DNA from: Mycobacterium sp. KBS0706
Lineage (GTDB): Bacteria > Pseudomonadota > Alphaproteobacteria > DSM-16000 > Inquilinaceae
Reading direction: 5' to 3'
NCBI RefSeq assembly: GCF_005938675.2
Contig: NZ_VCCH02000068.1
Location: forward strand, 1 to 45,322
Length of the DNA stretch: 45,322 bases
Shown one piece after another: positions 24,107-32,725 of the stretch (position 1 is the first letter of the stretch; every line of letters starts with the position of its first letter). The notes under the pieces are model-generated. The model ran no database searches. It had not been told where the DNA came from and saw only the letters and a list, made by a program, of their open reading frames with translations. Both the position numbers and the translations under genes were made by a program.

Positions 24107-25195
24107 GTGCCGACTCTAGCCGCCCATTTGTTGAACGGATTTCTCCTCGCCGTGGTGCTGGTCGTCTGGATGCAACGGATCGCCCCGCGATTGGGGTTCG
24201 TCGATCATCCGACCGCACGCAAGGCGCATGAGGGCGTGATCCCGGTCTGCGGCGGCCTGGCGATGTTCGCGGCCTATGTCATCGGGACATTGGTGCTGGC
24301 CCCGCCGCTGCGGGCTCCCTGGTCCTTCATCGGCGCACTCGCGGTCCTCGTCGCTGTCGGCGCCGTGGACGATCGCCTGAACCTGCGCCCGCTGTTGCGG
24401 CTGATCGCCCAGGCCATGGCGGCGATCGCCATGGTGGCCTTCGGCGGGCACATGATCGGCAATTTCGGCAGCGCCTTCCTGGACGTCCAGGATGTCGCCG
24501 CCGACCCGATCCTGCCGTCCCTCGTCTTCTGCGTCACCGTCCTGTTCGTGGTCGGGCTGACCAACGCCTTCAACATGATCGACGGGCTCGACGGGCTCGC
24601 CGGCGGGGCCGCCGCCTCGGCGCTGTTCTGGCTGGCGCTGATGGCCTCCTTCCTCGGACGCGGCGAGGAGATCACGCAGCTGTTCCTGCTGCTGGCCGTG
24701 GTCCTGGGCTTCCTGGTCTTCAACATGCGGCATCGCTGGCGGCCGCGCGCGCTAGTGTTCATGGGCGATGCCGGCAGCACGATGCTCGGCGCCGCCATCG
24801 CCTATTTCATCGTCGACCTGTCCTCCGGGACGCAGCCGACGGTCCCGTTCCCCGTCCTCCTCTGGGTCTGCGTCATCCCGGTGGTCGACACGCTCAGCCT
24901 GATGATCCGCCGGCTGCATGCCGGCCGCAGCCCGTTCTCTCCCGATCGCTGGCACCTGCACCATCTGATCCTGGAGCGGGGCCTGACCCACGCCGCCACG
25001 ACCGGCGTGATCGTCGGCCTGTCCATCCTGTTCGGCGCGATCGCCTATGTCGGGACCGTCTACGCGGTCTCCGACCAGCTGCTCACCATCGGCCTGCTGC
25101 TTCCGGTCGCCGTCCATTCCCTCTTCGTCTGGACGTCGGTCCGGCGGGCGCGTCTGCTCCGGCCGGCCGCCTCCACGCAGGAGCGCCTCGGATGA
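24107..25195 (+). CDS. WecA/MraY-type undecaprenyl-phosphate glycosyl-1-phosphate transferase
   Basis: A 362-residue polytopic enzyme with about 10-11 membrane segments. The family motifs are intact: DHPTARKAHEG near the start, AVDDRLNL (acidic pair), NAFNMIDGLDGLAGG, FMGDAGSTMLG and the late cytoplasmic HLHHLILERG. WecA-type enzymes move a HexNAc-1-phosphate from a UDP-sugar onto undecaprenyl phosphate and so start the repeat unit. This is the only priming enzyme seen in the locus; no WbaP/WcaJ-type transferase is present. GTG at 24107 follows AGGGGGG. It overlaps the next GT gene by ATGA (25192-25195). HexNAc preference (GlcNAc or other) is not determined. Confidence 0.88.
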   Translation: MPTLAAHLLNGFLLAVVLVVWMQRIAPRLGFVDHPTARKAHEGVIPVCGGLAMFAAYVIGTLVLAPPLRAPWSFIGALAVLVAVGAVDDRLNLRPLLRLIAQAMAAIAMVAFGGHMIGNFGSAFLDVQDVAADPILPSLVFCVTVLFVVGLTNAFNMIDGLDGLAGGAAASALFWLALMASFLGRGEEITQLFLLLAVVLGFLVFNMRHRWRPRALVFMGDAGSTMLGAAIAYFIVDLSSGTQPTVPFPVLLWVCVIPVVDTLSLMIRRLHAGRSPFSPDRWHLHHLILERGLTHAATTGVIVGLSILFGAIAYVGTVYAVSDQLLTIGLLLPVAVHSLFVWTSVRRARLLRPAASTQERLG

Positions 25196-26388
25196 AGCTC
25201 GCCTATTTCGGCTTTCCCCATATCGGCGGCACCTATTCCGTGTTCCGGCATCTGCGCACGGGCCTCGCCAGCGCCGGGATCGATCTGCGCTGGCTGGGCT
25301 GCGGCCCGAAGGCCGAGGCGGCGGCGGAAAATCCGATGTTCAGCGCGGAAATGGGGCTCGGCAGCACGGTCGGGCGCCCCGGGGACGGCGACTATGCGCG
25401 GACGCGGGCCATGGTGACCGCGATCGAGGCGGGGTTCGATGGCGTGTTCGTGAACGTGCTGGCCGATCGCGTGCAGACCAACGCCGTCCGCTACCTCGAT
25501 CCGCGCATCCTCCGGATCATGGTCGTTCACAACATCACGCCGGGAACCTATGCCGCAGCCCGAGCGATCCGCGACCATGTCCATGCGACGGTCGGGGTCT
25601 CGTCGCGGATCCAGGCCGATCTGGTGCTGCGATATGGCTTCAATCGCGACTGGACGGTCACGATTCCGAACGGAATCGATCTGGCAGGGGTGGTGTCGCG
25701 GCGCCCTATGCGGTCGCAGAGAAGCCTTCGCCTGCTCTATCTCGGGCGGGTCGAGGACCAGGCCAAAGGCGTTTTCTGGCTGCCGCGGATCTTTCGCGAC
25801 CTCCCGCCTTCCGCCACTCTGACGGTGGCCGGCGACGGTCCCGATCTCGCCCGGCTGAAATCGCGGTGCGCGGGGCTCGGCGGCCGCGTCCAGTTCCGCG
25901 GTGCCGTGGCGCCCAACCTCGTCGGGACGCTCCTGGCCGAGCATGACGTGCTCCTGATGCCTTCGCGTTTCGAAGGCTTTCCGGTGACGCTGGTCGAGGC
26001 CATGGCCGCGGGGTGCGTGCCGGTCGCGTCCCATCTCCAGGGCGTCACGGACATGGCGATCGAAGACGGCGTCAACGGCTTCCTCTTCCCCATTGGCGAC
26101 ACGCGCGCCGCGGCCCGGGCGATCGTCCGGCTCGCCGAGGACAGGCCGGCCCTTGCGGAGATGTCCGCCAGGGCGAGCCAGAAGGCGCGCGAGCGGTTCA
26201 GCGTCGGCGTCATGTCCGAGCGCTATCGCGATCTGATCGACGGCTTGCGGTACTCGCAGCCCGCCGTCGCCGCGCCGCTTGGCCTTGCCGGCTGGCGGCT
26301 GCCGCCCGGGCTGAAGCCGGGCCTTCGAACCTATCTGCCGACATCGCTGAAGAACGCCCTCCGCACGCTGCGGGAACGCCAGGCATGA
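25192..26388 (+). CDS. Family 4 glycosyltransferase
   Basis: A 398-residue GT-B enzyme. The N-terminal half starts with LAYFGFPHIGGTYSVFRHL (acceptor-side Gly loop) and contains VHNITPGTY; the C-terminal half has YLGRVEDQAKG, TVAGDGPDL and the GT4 donor-site signature SRFEGFPVTLVEAMAAG with the two Glu of E-x7-E. It should add a sugar to the lipid-linked precursor with retention of configuration. Start by ATGA overlap with the priming transferase, with AGGAG upstream, which argues that it adds the second or another early sugar. Confidence 0.87.
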   Translation: MKLAYFGFPHIGGTYSVFRHLRTGLASAGIDLRWLGCGPKAEAAAENPMFSAEMGLGSTVGRPGDGDYARTRAMVTAIEAGFDGVFVNVLADRVQTNAVRYLDPRILRIMVVHNITPGTYAAARAIRDHVHATVGVSSRIQADLVLRYGFNRDWTVTIPNGIDLAGVVSRRPMRSQRSLRLLYLGRVEDQAKGVFWLPRIFRDLPPSATLTVAGDGPDLARLKSRCAGLGGRVQFRGAVAPNLVGTLLAEHDVLLMPSRFEGFPVTLVEAMAAGCVPVASHLQGVTDMAIEDGVNGFLFPIGDTRAAARAIVRLAEDRPALAEMSARASQKARERFSVGVMSERYRDLIDGLRYSQPAVAAPLGLAGWRLPPGLKPGLRTYLPTSLKNALRTLRERQA

Positions 26389-26427
26389 CGATGTCAGTGC
26401 AGATCGATCCGCGGCCATGAACCCGCC

Positions 26428-27711
26428 ATGGCCATGAACTGGATCGTCACCTGGCTGCTGGTCGGCCTCATCGTATGGATGCTGCTCGCCGCAGGGACCC
26501 GGCCCGGCAAGATCTACGAATATCCGTTCCTGGCCGGGACCATGACCTTCTCCTTTATCCTGCCGCAGCTTCCGGGCCTGGCCAACGATCCGTTCCTGCC
26601 GCCGGGGTCCTATCAGCACGCCATCATCTTCACGATCCTATGCATGGCGATGATCCCGCTGGGCTGGATGCCCAACCGGCCGGTGATGCGGGCCTACCAG
26701 TGGCGGTTCGACGAGAAGCGGCTCCTGATCGTCGCGGCGGTGCTGTCGGCGATTGGAGCCTACTTCTATCGCAAGCTCGCCGAGATTCCGATCGACCAAG
26801 CCGTGTACACGATGTTCACCGGCGGGAACGTGGTGCTGTTCTTCTTCTCCAAGCTTCTGCGCTATGGCCTTTGCGTTGCGCTGCTGTGCTTTTTCGTGCG
26901 GCCGTCCTGGCCCGCCTTGTTCATCCTCATGGTCGACATGGCGTTCTATCTCGAGCGCATCGTGATGACCGGGAAGCGCAGCGAGACGACCCAGCTGGTC
27001 CTGATGGTCGCCATGGCCCTCTGGTTCCAGCGGCGTTGGGCCATCCCGCATCTCCTTTTCCTGAGCTGGATCATCGTGGGCACGGTGGCGGCAAGCGCGA
27101 CGCATGAATATCGCGAGATGAACCGCCTCAGCAACGATCACCCGACGCTGTCGCGGCTGTCTGAGATCTCACCCCTCGAGAAGTTCGAGCAGATGCTGTC
27201 CAAGGGCGGCCCGGAGATGCGCAATGCCATCCTGAGGATCAACTCCATGGAACGGAACATGGCGTTCGATTTCGGTTCGATCCATTGGGATACCCTCGTC
27301 TGGAATTATGTCCCGCAGCAGCTGGTCGGACCGGCGCTGAAGGAATCGCTGTATGTCGGAATGGAAGAGGACCAGATCGACCGCAGCTATGACCGGCCGA
27401 CCGGCACGTCCGAGACCGGAATGACCGACGCCTTCGCGTCATTCTGGTGGTTCGGCGCCTTCAAATTCTTCGTCATCGCCTATGTGATGAGCCGGCTCTA
27501 CGGCGCGGCGATGGCCGGCCATACCGCGCCGCAGATGTTTTACATGCTGCTGGCGGTGCCGGCGATGAACTCGATCTCGCACTACACCCAATGGGTCCTC
27601 TCCGAGGGAGTTCACATGGCGGCGTTCCTCATACCGTTCCTGCTCTATGCGCGGGTCCGGACGTCGGCCGCGCGGCCATCGATCGTTGCCGCACCGGAGA
27701 AAGCGTCATGA
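26428..27711 (+). CDS. Polytopic membrane protein, candidate Wzy-like polymerase
   Basis: A 427-residue protein with about 9-10 predicted membrane segments and one long hydrophilic loop (about 215-320, from HEYREMNRLSNDHP to DRPTGTSETGM) before the last membrane segments. This topology, a large periplasmic loop in the C-terminal half, and its place between a GT and acyltransferases fit a polysaccharide polymerase, and it is the only unassigned polytopic protein in the locus. Wzy proteins share very little sequence, so the call is by topology and context. The start is weak: ATG at 26428 and ATG at 26434 are close, and neither has a good ribosome site. The stop overlaps the next ATG (27708-27711). 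Confidence 0.6.
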   Translation: MAMNWIVTWLLVGLIVWMLLAAGTRPGKIYEYPFLAGTMTFSFILPQLPGLANDPFLPPGSYQHAIIFTILCMAMIPLGWMPNRPVMRAYQWRFDEKRLLIVAAVLSAIGAYFYRKLAEIPIDQAVYTMFTGGNVVLFFFSKLLRYGLCVALLCFFVRPSWPALFILMVDMAFYLERIVMTGKRSETTQLVLMVAMALWFQRRWAIPHLLFLSWIIVGTVAASATHEYREMNRLSNDHPTLSRLSEISPLEKFEQMLSKGGPEMRNAILRINSMERNMAFDFGSIHWDTLVWNYVPQQLVGPALKESLYVGMEEDQIDRSYDRPTGTSETGMTDAFASFWWFGAFKFFVIAYVMSRLYGAAMAGHTAPQMFYMLLAVPAMNSISHYTQWVLSEGVHMAAFLIPFLLYARVRTSAARPSIVAAPEKAS

Positions 27712-28322
27712 AGAGTCTCGACGCGTCGCGTCTCGAGCCGTTGCTCGGCGGGCCGACCTTCGCCCTGGGCGATCGGCTGCGCCGCTTCGCCTGGTCGGTC
27801 TGCTGGGGCCTGCTCGCCGCCTGGACGCCGCGGCCGTTCCACCGGTGGCGGCGCCTGGTGCTGGTGGCCTTCGGCGCGCGGATCGATCCGACGGCGCGGG
27901 TCTACGGCCAGACGGCGATCTGGTGGCCACCCCACCTGACGGTGGGACGACATGCCGTCATTGCCCCGCGCGCGACCTGCTACAACGTCGCCCCGATCAC
28001 GATCGGCGACTTCGCCATGGTGTCGCAGGGCGCTCATCTGTGCACCGGCACGCATGACGTCGACGACGCTCGGTTTCCGCTGCGTGCGCGGCCGATCATC
28101 GTCAACCCCCAGGCCTGGGTGGCGGCCGAGGCCTTCGTCGGCCCTGGCGTGACTGTCGGGGAGGGCGCGGTTCTCGGTGCCCGGGGCGTGGCCTTCCGGG
28201 ATCTCGATGCCTGGACGATCCACGCCGGCAATCCCGCCCGCCTGATCCGGGCCCGGACGCGGTTTCCACCCCCGCAGGAATGCTCGGGCGGCGGCCTGGC
28301 CCGGTCGCGCCCCGGATCCTGA
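27708..28322 (+). CDS. WcaF-like acyltransferase (left-handed beta-helix)
   Basis: A 204-residue hexapeptide-repeat protein. An N-terminal helical part with aromatic residues (SVCWGLLAAWTPRPFHRWRR) leads into LbetaH coils (AVIAPRATCYNVAPITIGDF) and the catalytic-type histidine in CTGTHDVDDARFPL, then the loop PIIVNPQAWVAAEAFVGPGV and GNPARLIRARTR. This arrangement matches colanic acid acetyltransferase WcaF and relatives, which O-acetylate sugars of exopolysaccharide. ATG at 27708 is fixed by an ATGA overlap with the polymerase candidate. The last 25 residues are low complexity. Confidence 0.85.
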   Translation: MKSLDASRLEPLLGGPTFALGDRLRRFAWSVCWGLLAAWTPRPFHRWRRLVLVAFGARIDPTARVYGQTAIWWPPHLTVGRHAVIAPRATCYNVAPITIGDFAMVSQGAHLCTGTHDVDDARFPLRARPIIVNPQAWVAAEAFVGPGVTVGEGAVLGARGVAFRDLDAWTIHAGNPARLIRARTRFPPPQECSGGGLARSRPGS

Positions 28323-28344
28323 TTCAGCTGGCGGCGAGGGCACG

Positions 28345-28914
28345 ATGTCGGATCTCTGGCGGACATTGGCGGCAGATCTCAAGGCCAACACCGGCCGGTC
28401 CGGGCGGCTGCGCGGCGTGATGGCGTATTTCTACCACCCCGGCTTCTTCGCAATCGCGAACCACCGATTCTGCCACCGCCTGATGAAGCTGGGGCGGGTG
28501 GGCGCCGCGGCCGGAGCGATCCTCAACCGGCTGAGCATCCTGCTGACCCAGTGCTATATCGAGCCCAGCGCTACGATCGGGCCGGGGCTCGGCATGCCGC
28601 ATGCCGTCGGTGTCGTGATCGGCCAGGGCGTCCGGATCGGGAGCCGCGTGGTCATCTATCAGAATGTCACCCTCGGGGCCGGCAAGCCGAACGGCGATGC
28701 CTATCCAACCGTCGAGGACGAAGCCGTGATCTGCGCGAACGCGGTCATCATCGGCGACATCACCGTCGGTCGCAATGCATTGATCGGGGCCCTGTCGCTG
28801 GTGCGGTCCGACATCCCCGCCGGATGCGTCGCCGGAGGGGTTCCCGCGCGTGTGCTGCGGTCCGGCCCGACCCTGGCCCGAGGGGGCAGGGGCCTTCAGG
28901 CCTCCAGGAAATAG
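28345..28914 (+). CDS. Serine acetyltransferase-like hexapeptide acyltransferase
   Basis: A 189-residue LbetaH protein with a CysE-like core: YIEPSATIGPGLGMPHAVGV (with the catalytic-type His), IGQGVRIGSRVVIYQNVTLG, the charged loop YPTVEDEAVICANAVIIG and AGCVAGGVPARVLR. It resembles the short serine O-acetyltransferase-like enzymes that lie in polysaccharide clusters and probably acetylate sugars, although a serine substrate cannot be ruled out. The N-terminal region lacks the long CysE hexamer-forming domain. GAGGG precedes the ATG. It follows the WcaF-like gene by 22 bases in the same operon. Confidence 0.8.
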   Translation: MSDLWRTLAADLKANTGRSGRLRGVMAYFYHPGFFAIANHRFCHRLMKLGRVGAAAGAILNRLSILLTQCYIEPSATIGPGLGMPHAVGVVIGQGVRIGSRVVIYQNVTLGAGKPNGDAYPTVEDEAVICANAVIIGDITVGRNALIGALSLVRSDIPAGCVAGGVPARVLRSGPTLARGGRGLQASRK

Positions 28915-29007
28915 GGATCGAACACGCCTGTCGCGATGTCGGCTCCTCGACCTCCCGGTGTGCTTGGCCGCCCCAGAACAAGTCCGTTAGAGCGGAGGGT
29001 GTCTCGA

Positions 29008-30138
29008 ATGCGATACTTCGTCACCGGCACGGCTGGCTTCATCGGCTTCCACCTCGCTCGCCTGCTGCTCGCCCAGGGCGCTTCCGTCGTCGGCTATGAC
29101 GGGCTGACCCCCTATTACGACGTGAGCCTGAAGGAGCGCCGCCATGCCCTCCTGACCGAGAACCCACGGTTCCGGCCGGTGATCGGCCTGCTCGAGGATG
29201 CCGGCCGGCTTCGGCAGGCGGCCCGCGACGCGGCGCCGGATATCGTCATCCACCTGGCAGCACAGGCCGGTGTCCGCTACAGCCTGGAGAATCCGCGCGC
29301 CTATGTCGATTCCAACCTCATCGGCTCCTTCAACCTGCTGGAGGTCGTCCGCGAGCTCGATGTCCGGCACCTGATCGTGGCCTCGACCAGCTCGGTCTAC
29401 GGCGCGAACGCGAAGATCCCGTTCACCGAGACCGACGGCACGGATGAGCCGATGACCCTCTACGCCGCTTCCAAGAAGGCGGTGGAGGCCATGGCGCATG
29501 CTTACTCGCACCTCCACGACATCCCGACCACGGTCGTCCGCTTCTTCACGGTCTATGGCCCCTGGGGGCGCCCGGACATGGCGCTGTTCAAGTTCGTGTC
29601 GGCAGCGCTGAAGGGCGAGGCGATCGACGTCTATGGCGAGGGCCGCATGGAGCGAGATTTCACCTATGTGGACGATCTCGTCGAAGCCATGGCGCGTCTC
29701 GCCGACGTCGTGCCGGTCAAGGGACGGCCCGTCGTTTTCGACGGGGGCCGGGACAGCCTGTCGCCGATCGCGCCGTTCCGGATTGTCAACATCGGTGGTG
29801 GGGCTCCCGTCGGGCTGCTGCCCTTCATCGACACGATCGGGCGGCATCTTGGGGTGCAGCTGATCCGGCGCATGCTGCCGATGCAGCCCGGGGACGTGCC
29901 CCGGACCTTCGCCTCGCCCGACCTGCTCGCGGCACTGACCGGCTATGTCCCGCAGACCCGGGTGGATACCGGAGTGCGCGCTTTCATCGACTGGTTTCGG
30001 GAGTATCAGAGCGGCTCCGAACCGGCGGCGCGGAGCGCGAATGCCCGCCTTCGCCGGCCGGCGGCGAGGTCGCTTCGCAAGCCCAAGGCACCGGTCTCCA
30101 GGCCGGTTGCGGCCGTGGTCGATATCGACGCGGCCTGA
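29008..30138 (+). CDS. LspL-like NAD-dependent UDP-glucuronate 4-epimerase
   Basis: A 376-residue extended SDR. TGTAGFIG (residues 6-13) binds NAD, GLTPYYDVSLKERR is the signature stretch of uronate epimerases, STSSVYGANAKIPF and YAASKK give the Ser/Tyr/Lys site, and ERDFTYVDD follows. The likely reaction is UDP-GlcA to UDP-GalA, supplying a uronic acid for the polymer; no UDP-glucose dehydrogenase is in the window, so UDP-GlcA must come from elsewhere. ATG at 29008 is favoured by GGAGGG upstream. The last 45 residues form an Arg/Pro/Ala-rich tail beyond the usual end of the family. Confidence 0.85.
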   Translation: MRYFVTGTAGFIGFHLARLLLAQGASVVGYDGLTPYYDVSLKERRHALLTENPRFRPVIGLLEDAGRLRQAARDAAPDIVIHLAAQAGVRYSLENPRAYVDSNLIGSFNLLEVVRELDVRHLIVASTSSVYGANAKIPFTETDGTDEPMTLYAASKKAVEAMAHAYSHLHDIPTTVVRFFTVYGPWGRPDMALFKFVSAALKGEAIDVYGEGRMERDFTYVDDLVEAMARLADVVPVKGRPVVFDGGRDSLSPIAPFRIVNIGGGAPVGLLPFIDTIGRHLGVQLIRRMLPMQPGDVPRTFASPDLLAALTGYVPQTRVDTGVRAFIDWFREYQSGSEPAARSANARLRRPAARSLRKPKAPVSRPVAAVVDIDAA

Positions 30139-30173
30139 GGGCAAGTCCTGCCTGCCACGGCGGGCGGAGACCC

Positions 30174-30196
30174 GGCGTGCGCCGGCGGCGCACGCC
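30174..30196. terminator. Hairpin between convergent operons, possible bidirectional terminator
   Basis: Perfect 10-bp stem (GGCGTGCGCC at 30174-30183 with GGCGCACGCC at 30187-30196) and a GGC triloop, placed in the 84-base gap between the 3' end of the LspL-like gene and the 3' end of the convergent GT operon. There is no T-run on either side, so it may work together with Rho or as an RNA-stabilising hairpin. Confidence 0.45.
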
Positions 30197-30222
30197 TCGT
30201 CACTCGCGCTGGCCCGGACAGG

Positions 30223-31464
30223 TCAGACGGCATCGACGATGTCGGGTTGCGCCTGAAAGCCGAGCAGCCAGCGATAAACCGCCTCGAATTGTGAAGAGAC
30301 CACCGGCCAGGAGAACCGGTTTGCGACCAGGGCGCGCCCGCGCCCGCCCATCGCCCTGCGTTCGGCATCGGTCATGCCCATCAGCCGCCGGATCCCGTTC
30401 GCAATCGCCGATTCGTTCGGATCTATGGAGAGCGCAGCCCCATGCTCGAAGCCCTCCGGCAGGTTGCATTGCGGGGTCAGGAGCGACGGCAGGCCGTGGG
30501 CCCAGGCCTCCAGCGCGGCGTTGGGCATGCCTTCGCTGAACGACGGCAGGATGAAGGCATCGGCCGAGGCGAGGGCCGCCGCCTTGTCCGGGCCGTACTG
30601 CGGACCGACGAAGTGCACGGTTTCGCCGACTCCCAGGCTCACGGCCAGCGCCTCGATCTCCGCGCAATAGGCTTCGGGACCGCCTCCGACAAAGACGAGA
30701 TGCCAGGGTGACGATGCCGGAGCCGTCGGCCGGAGACCGGCCCACGCCCGGATCAGCGGCCCTGGCCCCTTCTTCGGCGTGAGCCGGCCGAGATACAGCA
30801 GGATGCGCGCATCTGCGGGCAGGCGCTTCCTCCATTCCGGTTGCGGGGGCACGCCGTCGGGCAGGATGGCGCCATTCGGGATGCGGCAGATCGGCGCCGT
30901 CAATCCCAGCGCCCGGATCGACTGGGCTTCCGAGTCGCAAAGCGCGTGCAGGCAGGATGCGCCCCGCAGATGGGCATCCTCATAGAGGCGCATGGCGATC
31001 CGCTTCTTCCAGCCACGGTTCGCCAGGGCCCAGGGATCGAGCATGCCGTGCGGGCTGAGCAGGTAGGGCTTGCGGGTATGCGCGGCCCACTGCACCGCTA
31101 CGATCGACGTGTACATCCATAGCCCGTGAACATGCAGCAGATCCGCGTCGCTCTCGCGCAGCGCGGCTTGCAGGCTTCGGGAATAGCCGAAGCTCTTAGG
31201 GCCCCGGACGGGTGCTAGATGGATGGGGACATCCCCCCAACCCTGTCGATCGACTTCGGCGTCGCGCTCGAGCGCGAAGACCTCGAGCGAAATCGCCGGC
31301 GATCGCTGCGTCGCGTCACACAGCAACCGGAGAGCCGTGGGAGGCCCACCGTCGGACAGCGAGACCGTGGGCATCAGATGGGCAACCTTGATTCGGCCGG
31401 GAGCCTGGCTGGGCTGAGCGGCGGCGGGCCGATCGGGCTGCAGCCGGATGCGTCGATGGAGCAT
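30223..31464 (-). CDS. Family 4 glycosyltransferase (third gene of minus-strand GT operon)
   Basis: A 413-residue GT-B enzyme. IKVAHLMPTVSLSDGGPPTA opens the N-terminal Rossmann half; HVHGLWMYTS and LSPHGMLDPWAL are typical of this GT4 subgroup; ILLYLGRLTPKKG, FVGGGPEAY and PSFSEGMPNAALEAWAHG (E-x7-E) form the donor site. ATG at 31464 lies 10 bases after the upstream gene's stop and has GAAGG upstream. The frame is open for 117 more codons upstream, but that stretch overlaps the neighbouring gene and looks like antisense noise. Donor and acceptor sugars are unknown. Confidence 0.86.
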   Translation of the reverse strand: MLHRRIRLQPDRPAAAQPSQAPGRIKVAHLMPTVSLSDGGPPTALRLLCDATQRSPAISLEVFALERDAEVDRQGWGDVPIHLAPVRGPKSFGYSRSLQAALRESDADLLHVHGLWMYTSIVAVQWAAHTRKPYLLSPHGMLDPWALANRGWKKRIAMRLYEDAHLRGASCLHALCDSEAQSIRALGLTAPICRIPNGAILPDGVPPQPEWRKRLPADARILLYLGRLTPKKGPGPLIRAWAGLRPTAPASSPWHLVFVGGGPEAYCAEIEALAVSLGVGETVHFVGPQYGPDKAAALASADAFILPSFSEGMPNAALEAWAHGLPSLLTPQCNLPEGFEHGAALSIDPNESAIANGIRRLMGMTDAERRAMGGRGRALVANRFSWPVVSSQFEAVYRWLLGFQAQPDIVDAV

Positions 31465-31474
31465 GGCGAACCTT

Positions 31475-32725
31475 CTAGAGAGTGCGGGCGGCCGGTATGG
31501 CGCGGGCCTGGTCAAGCGCGTCGCAGAGGCGCCGCCCATAGGCCGGCAGGTCGAAGTCCTGGGCGCGGAATCTGGCGTTGTGCGACATCTCGAAAAGCCG
31601 GGCGCGGTCCTGATCCAGCAGCTGGAGGGCGCGGACGATGGCGTCCGCATCGCGGATGGGCACGACGAACCCGTCCGTGCCATCCCGGACGACGCTTCCG
31701 GAATTGGGAGTGGTGACAACGGGGAGACCGGCGGCCAGGGCTTCATAGGTGACCGTGGCCGATCCCTCGCACAGCGACGGCAGCAAGAAGACGTCGGCCC
31801 AGGCATATTGGGCAATGATCTCCAGCCGGGGGATGGGGCCCGTGAGCTCGACGATCCCCTCCAGGCCGGCGCGTGCCGCCGGCGGGATCGCGCCGGACCC
31901 GACCATGCGGAAGACCGCCTGTCCCCGCATCTGCCTGGCTGCCTCGAGGATGTAGGGCGAGCCCTTGCGCAGCCCTACCGCGCCGATGGTCAGGACCCGC
32001 AGCGGCCCACGTTGCCGATTGCGCACCGGGATCTGGAACCGGGTATCGACGCCATAGGGAACGACGATACAGCGTTCGACCGGACCGCCGCTCTCCGCCA
32101 CCGTCTGCCGGACGAAGTCGGAGGGGCAGACGATCATGTCCGCCTCAGCCCATTCGGCTTTTTCGCGATCGCCAAACGCCAAGGCTTCCGCGAACGGCGT
32201 CTGTGCGGCGTGCGTCTCCCAGGTCGGGAATCTCTCCTGTTCCTCCCGTGCCAGGCGGTCGACGGTCTCCCGTGCGGCGATGTTCTGCTCGACCGCCGTC
32301 CACAGGCCGTGGGATCGCGCCGCCTGGAGCTGCTCCAGGCACTCGCGGACGAAGCCGTAGAAGCCGCTGGCCTGGCCGAAGCCATGGCTGACGACGAGCT
32401 CGGACAGGCGCCGGCCCGCATCGAGCGCCGCTCGCATCTCGTCGGAAGGCCCGCTCGCGCGCATGCGGCGCAGCGCGTAGGAGAGGCCGAGGCCGTTGAA
32501 GCATGTCATCCGCTGCGACGGAATGCCGGATGGCTTCCGCCCGGCGAGCCGCCGGATCCCGGCCGGCAGGAATCGCGGCGGGACGTGACCGACGACGCTC
32601 GGCCACCCCACGGTCGCGCAGATGTCGGTGTAGAAGTGCTCCAGCATGCCGTGCGCGTTCAGGATGCGCGGCACGGCATAGTCCATGCGGGCGCCGAGCT
32701 GGCTGACGACCACGCGCGCGTTCAT
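31475..32725 (-). CDS. Family 4 glycosyltransferase (second gene of minus-strand GT operon)
   Basis: A 416-residue GT-B enzyme. The C-terminal donor domain is clear (RVLTIGAVGLRKGSPYI, FLLPSLCEGSATVTYEALAA with E-x7-E); the N-terminal half is less conserved and contains VVSQLGARMDYAVPRIL and SHGFGQASGFYGFV. ATG at 32725 is set by AAAGGAG six bases upstream and by the ATGA overlap with the gene before it. It should add one of the sugars of the repeat unit. Confidence 0.84.
   Translation of the reverse strand: MNARVVVSQLGARMDYAVPRILNAHGMLEHFYTDICATVGWPSVVGHVPPRFLPAGIRRLAGRKPSGIPSQRMTCFNGLGLSYALRRMRASGPSDEMRAALDAGRRLSELVVSHGFGQASGFYGFVRECLEQLQAARSHGLWTAVEQNIAARETVDRLAREEQERFPTWETHAAQTPFAEALAFGDREKAEWAEADMIVCPSDFVRQTVAESGGPVERCIVVPYGVDTRFQIPVRNRQRGPLRVLTIGAVGLRKGSPYILEAARQMRGQAVFRMVGSGAIPPAARAGLEGIVELTGPIPRLEIIAQYAWADVFLLPSLCEGSATVTYEALAAGLPVVTTPNSGSVVRDGTDGFVVPIRDADAIVRALQLLDQDRARLFEMSHNARFRAQDFDLPAYGRRLCDALDQARAIPAARTL

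Noticed and set aside
25060..26619. 519-codon minus-strand frame opposite the GT4 gene
   Set aside because: Shadow of a GT4 gene with intact E-x7-E and an ATGA overlap start.
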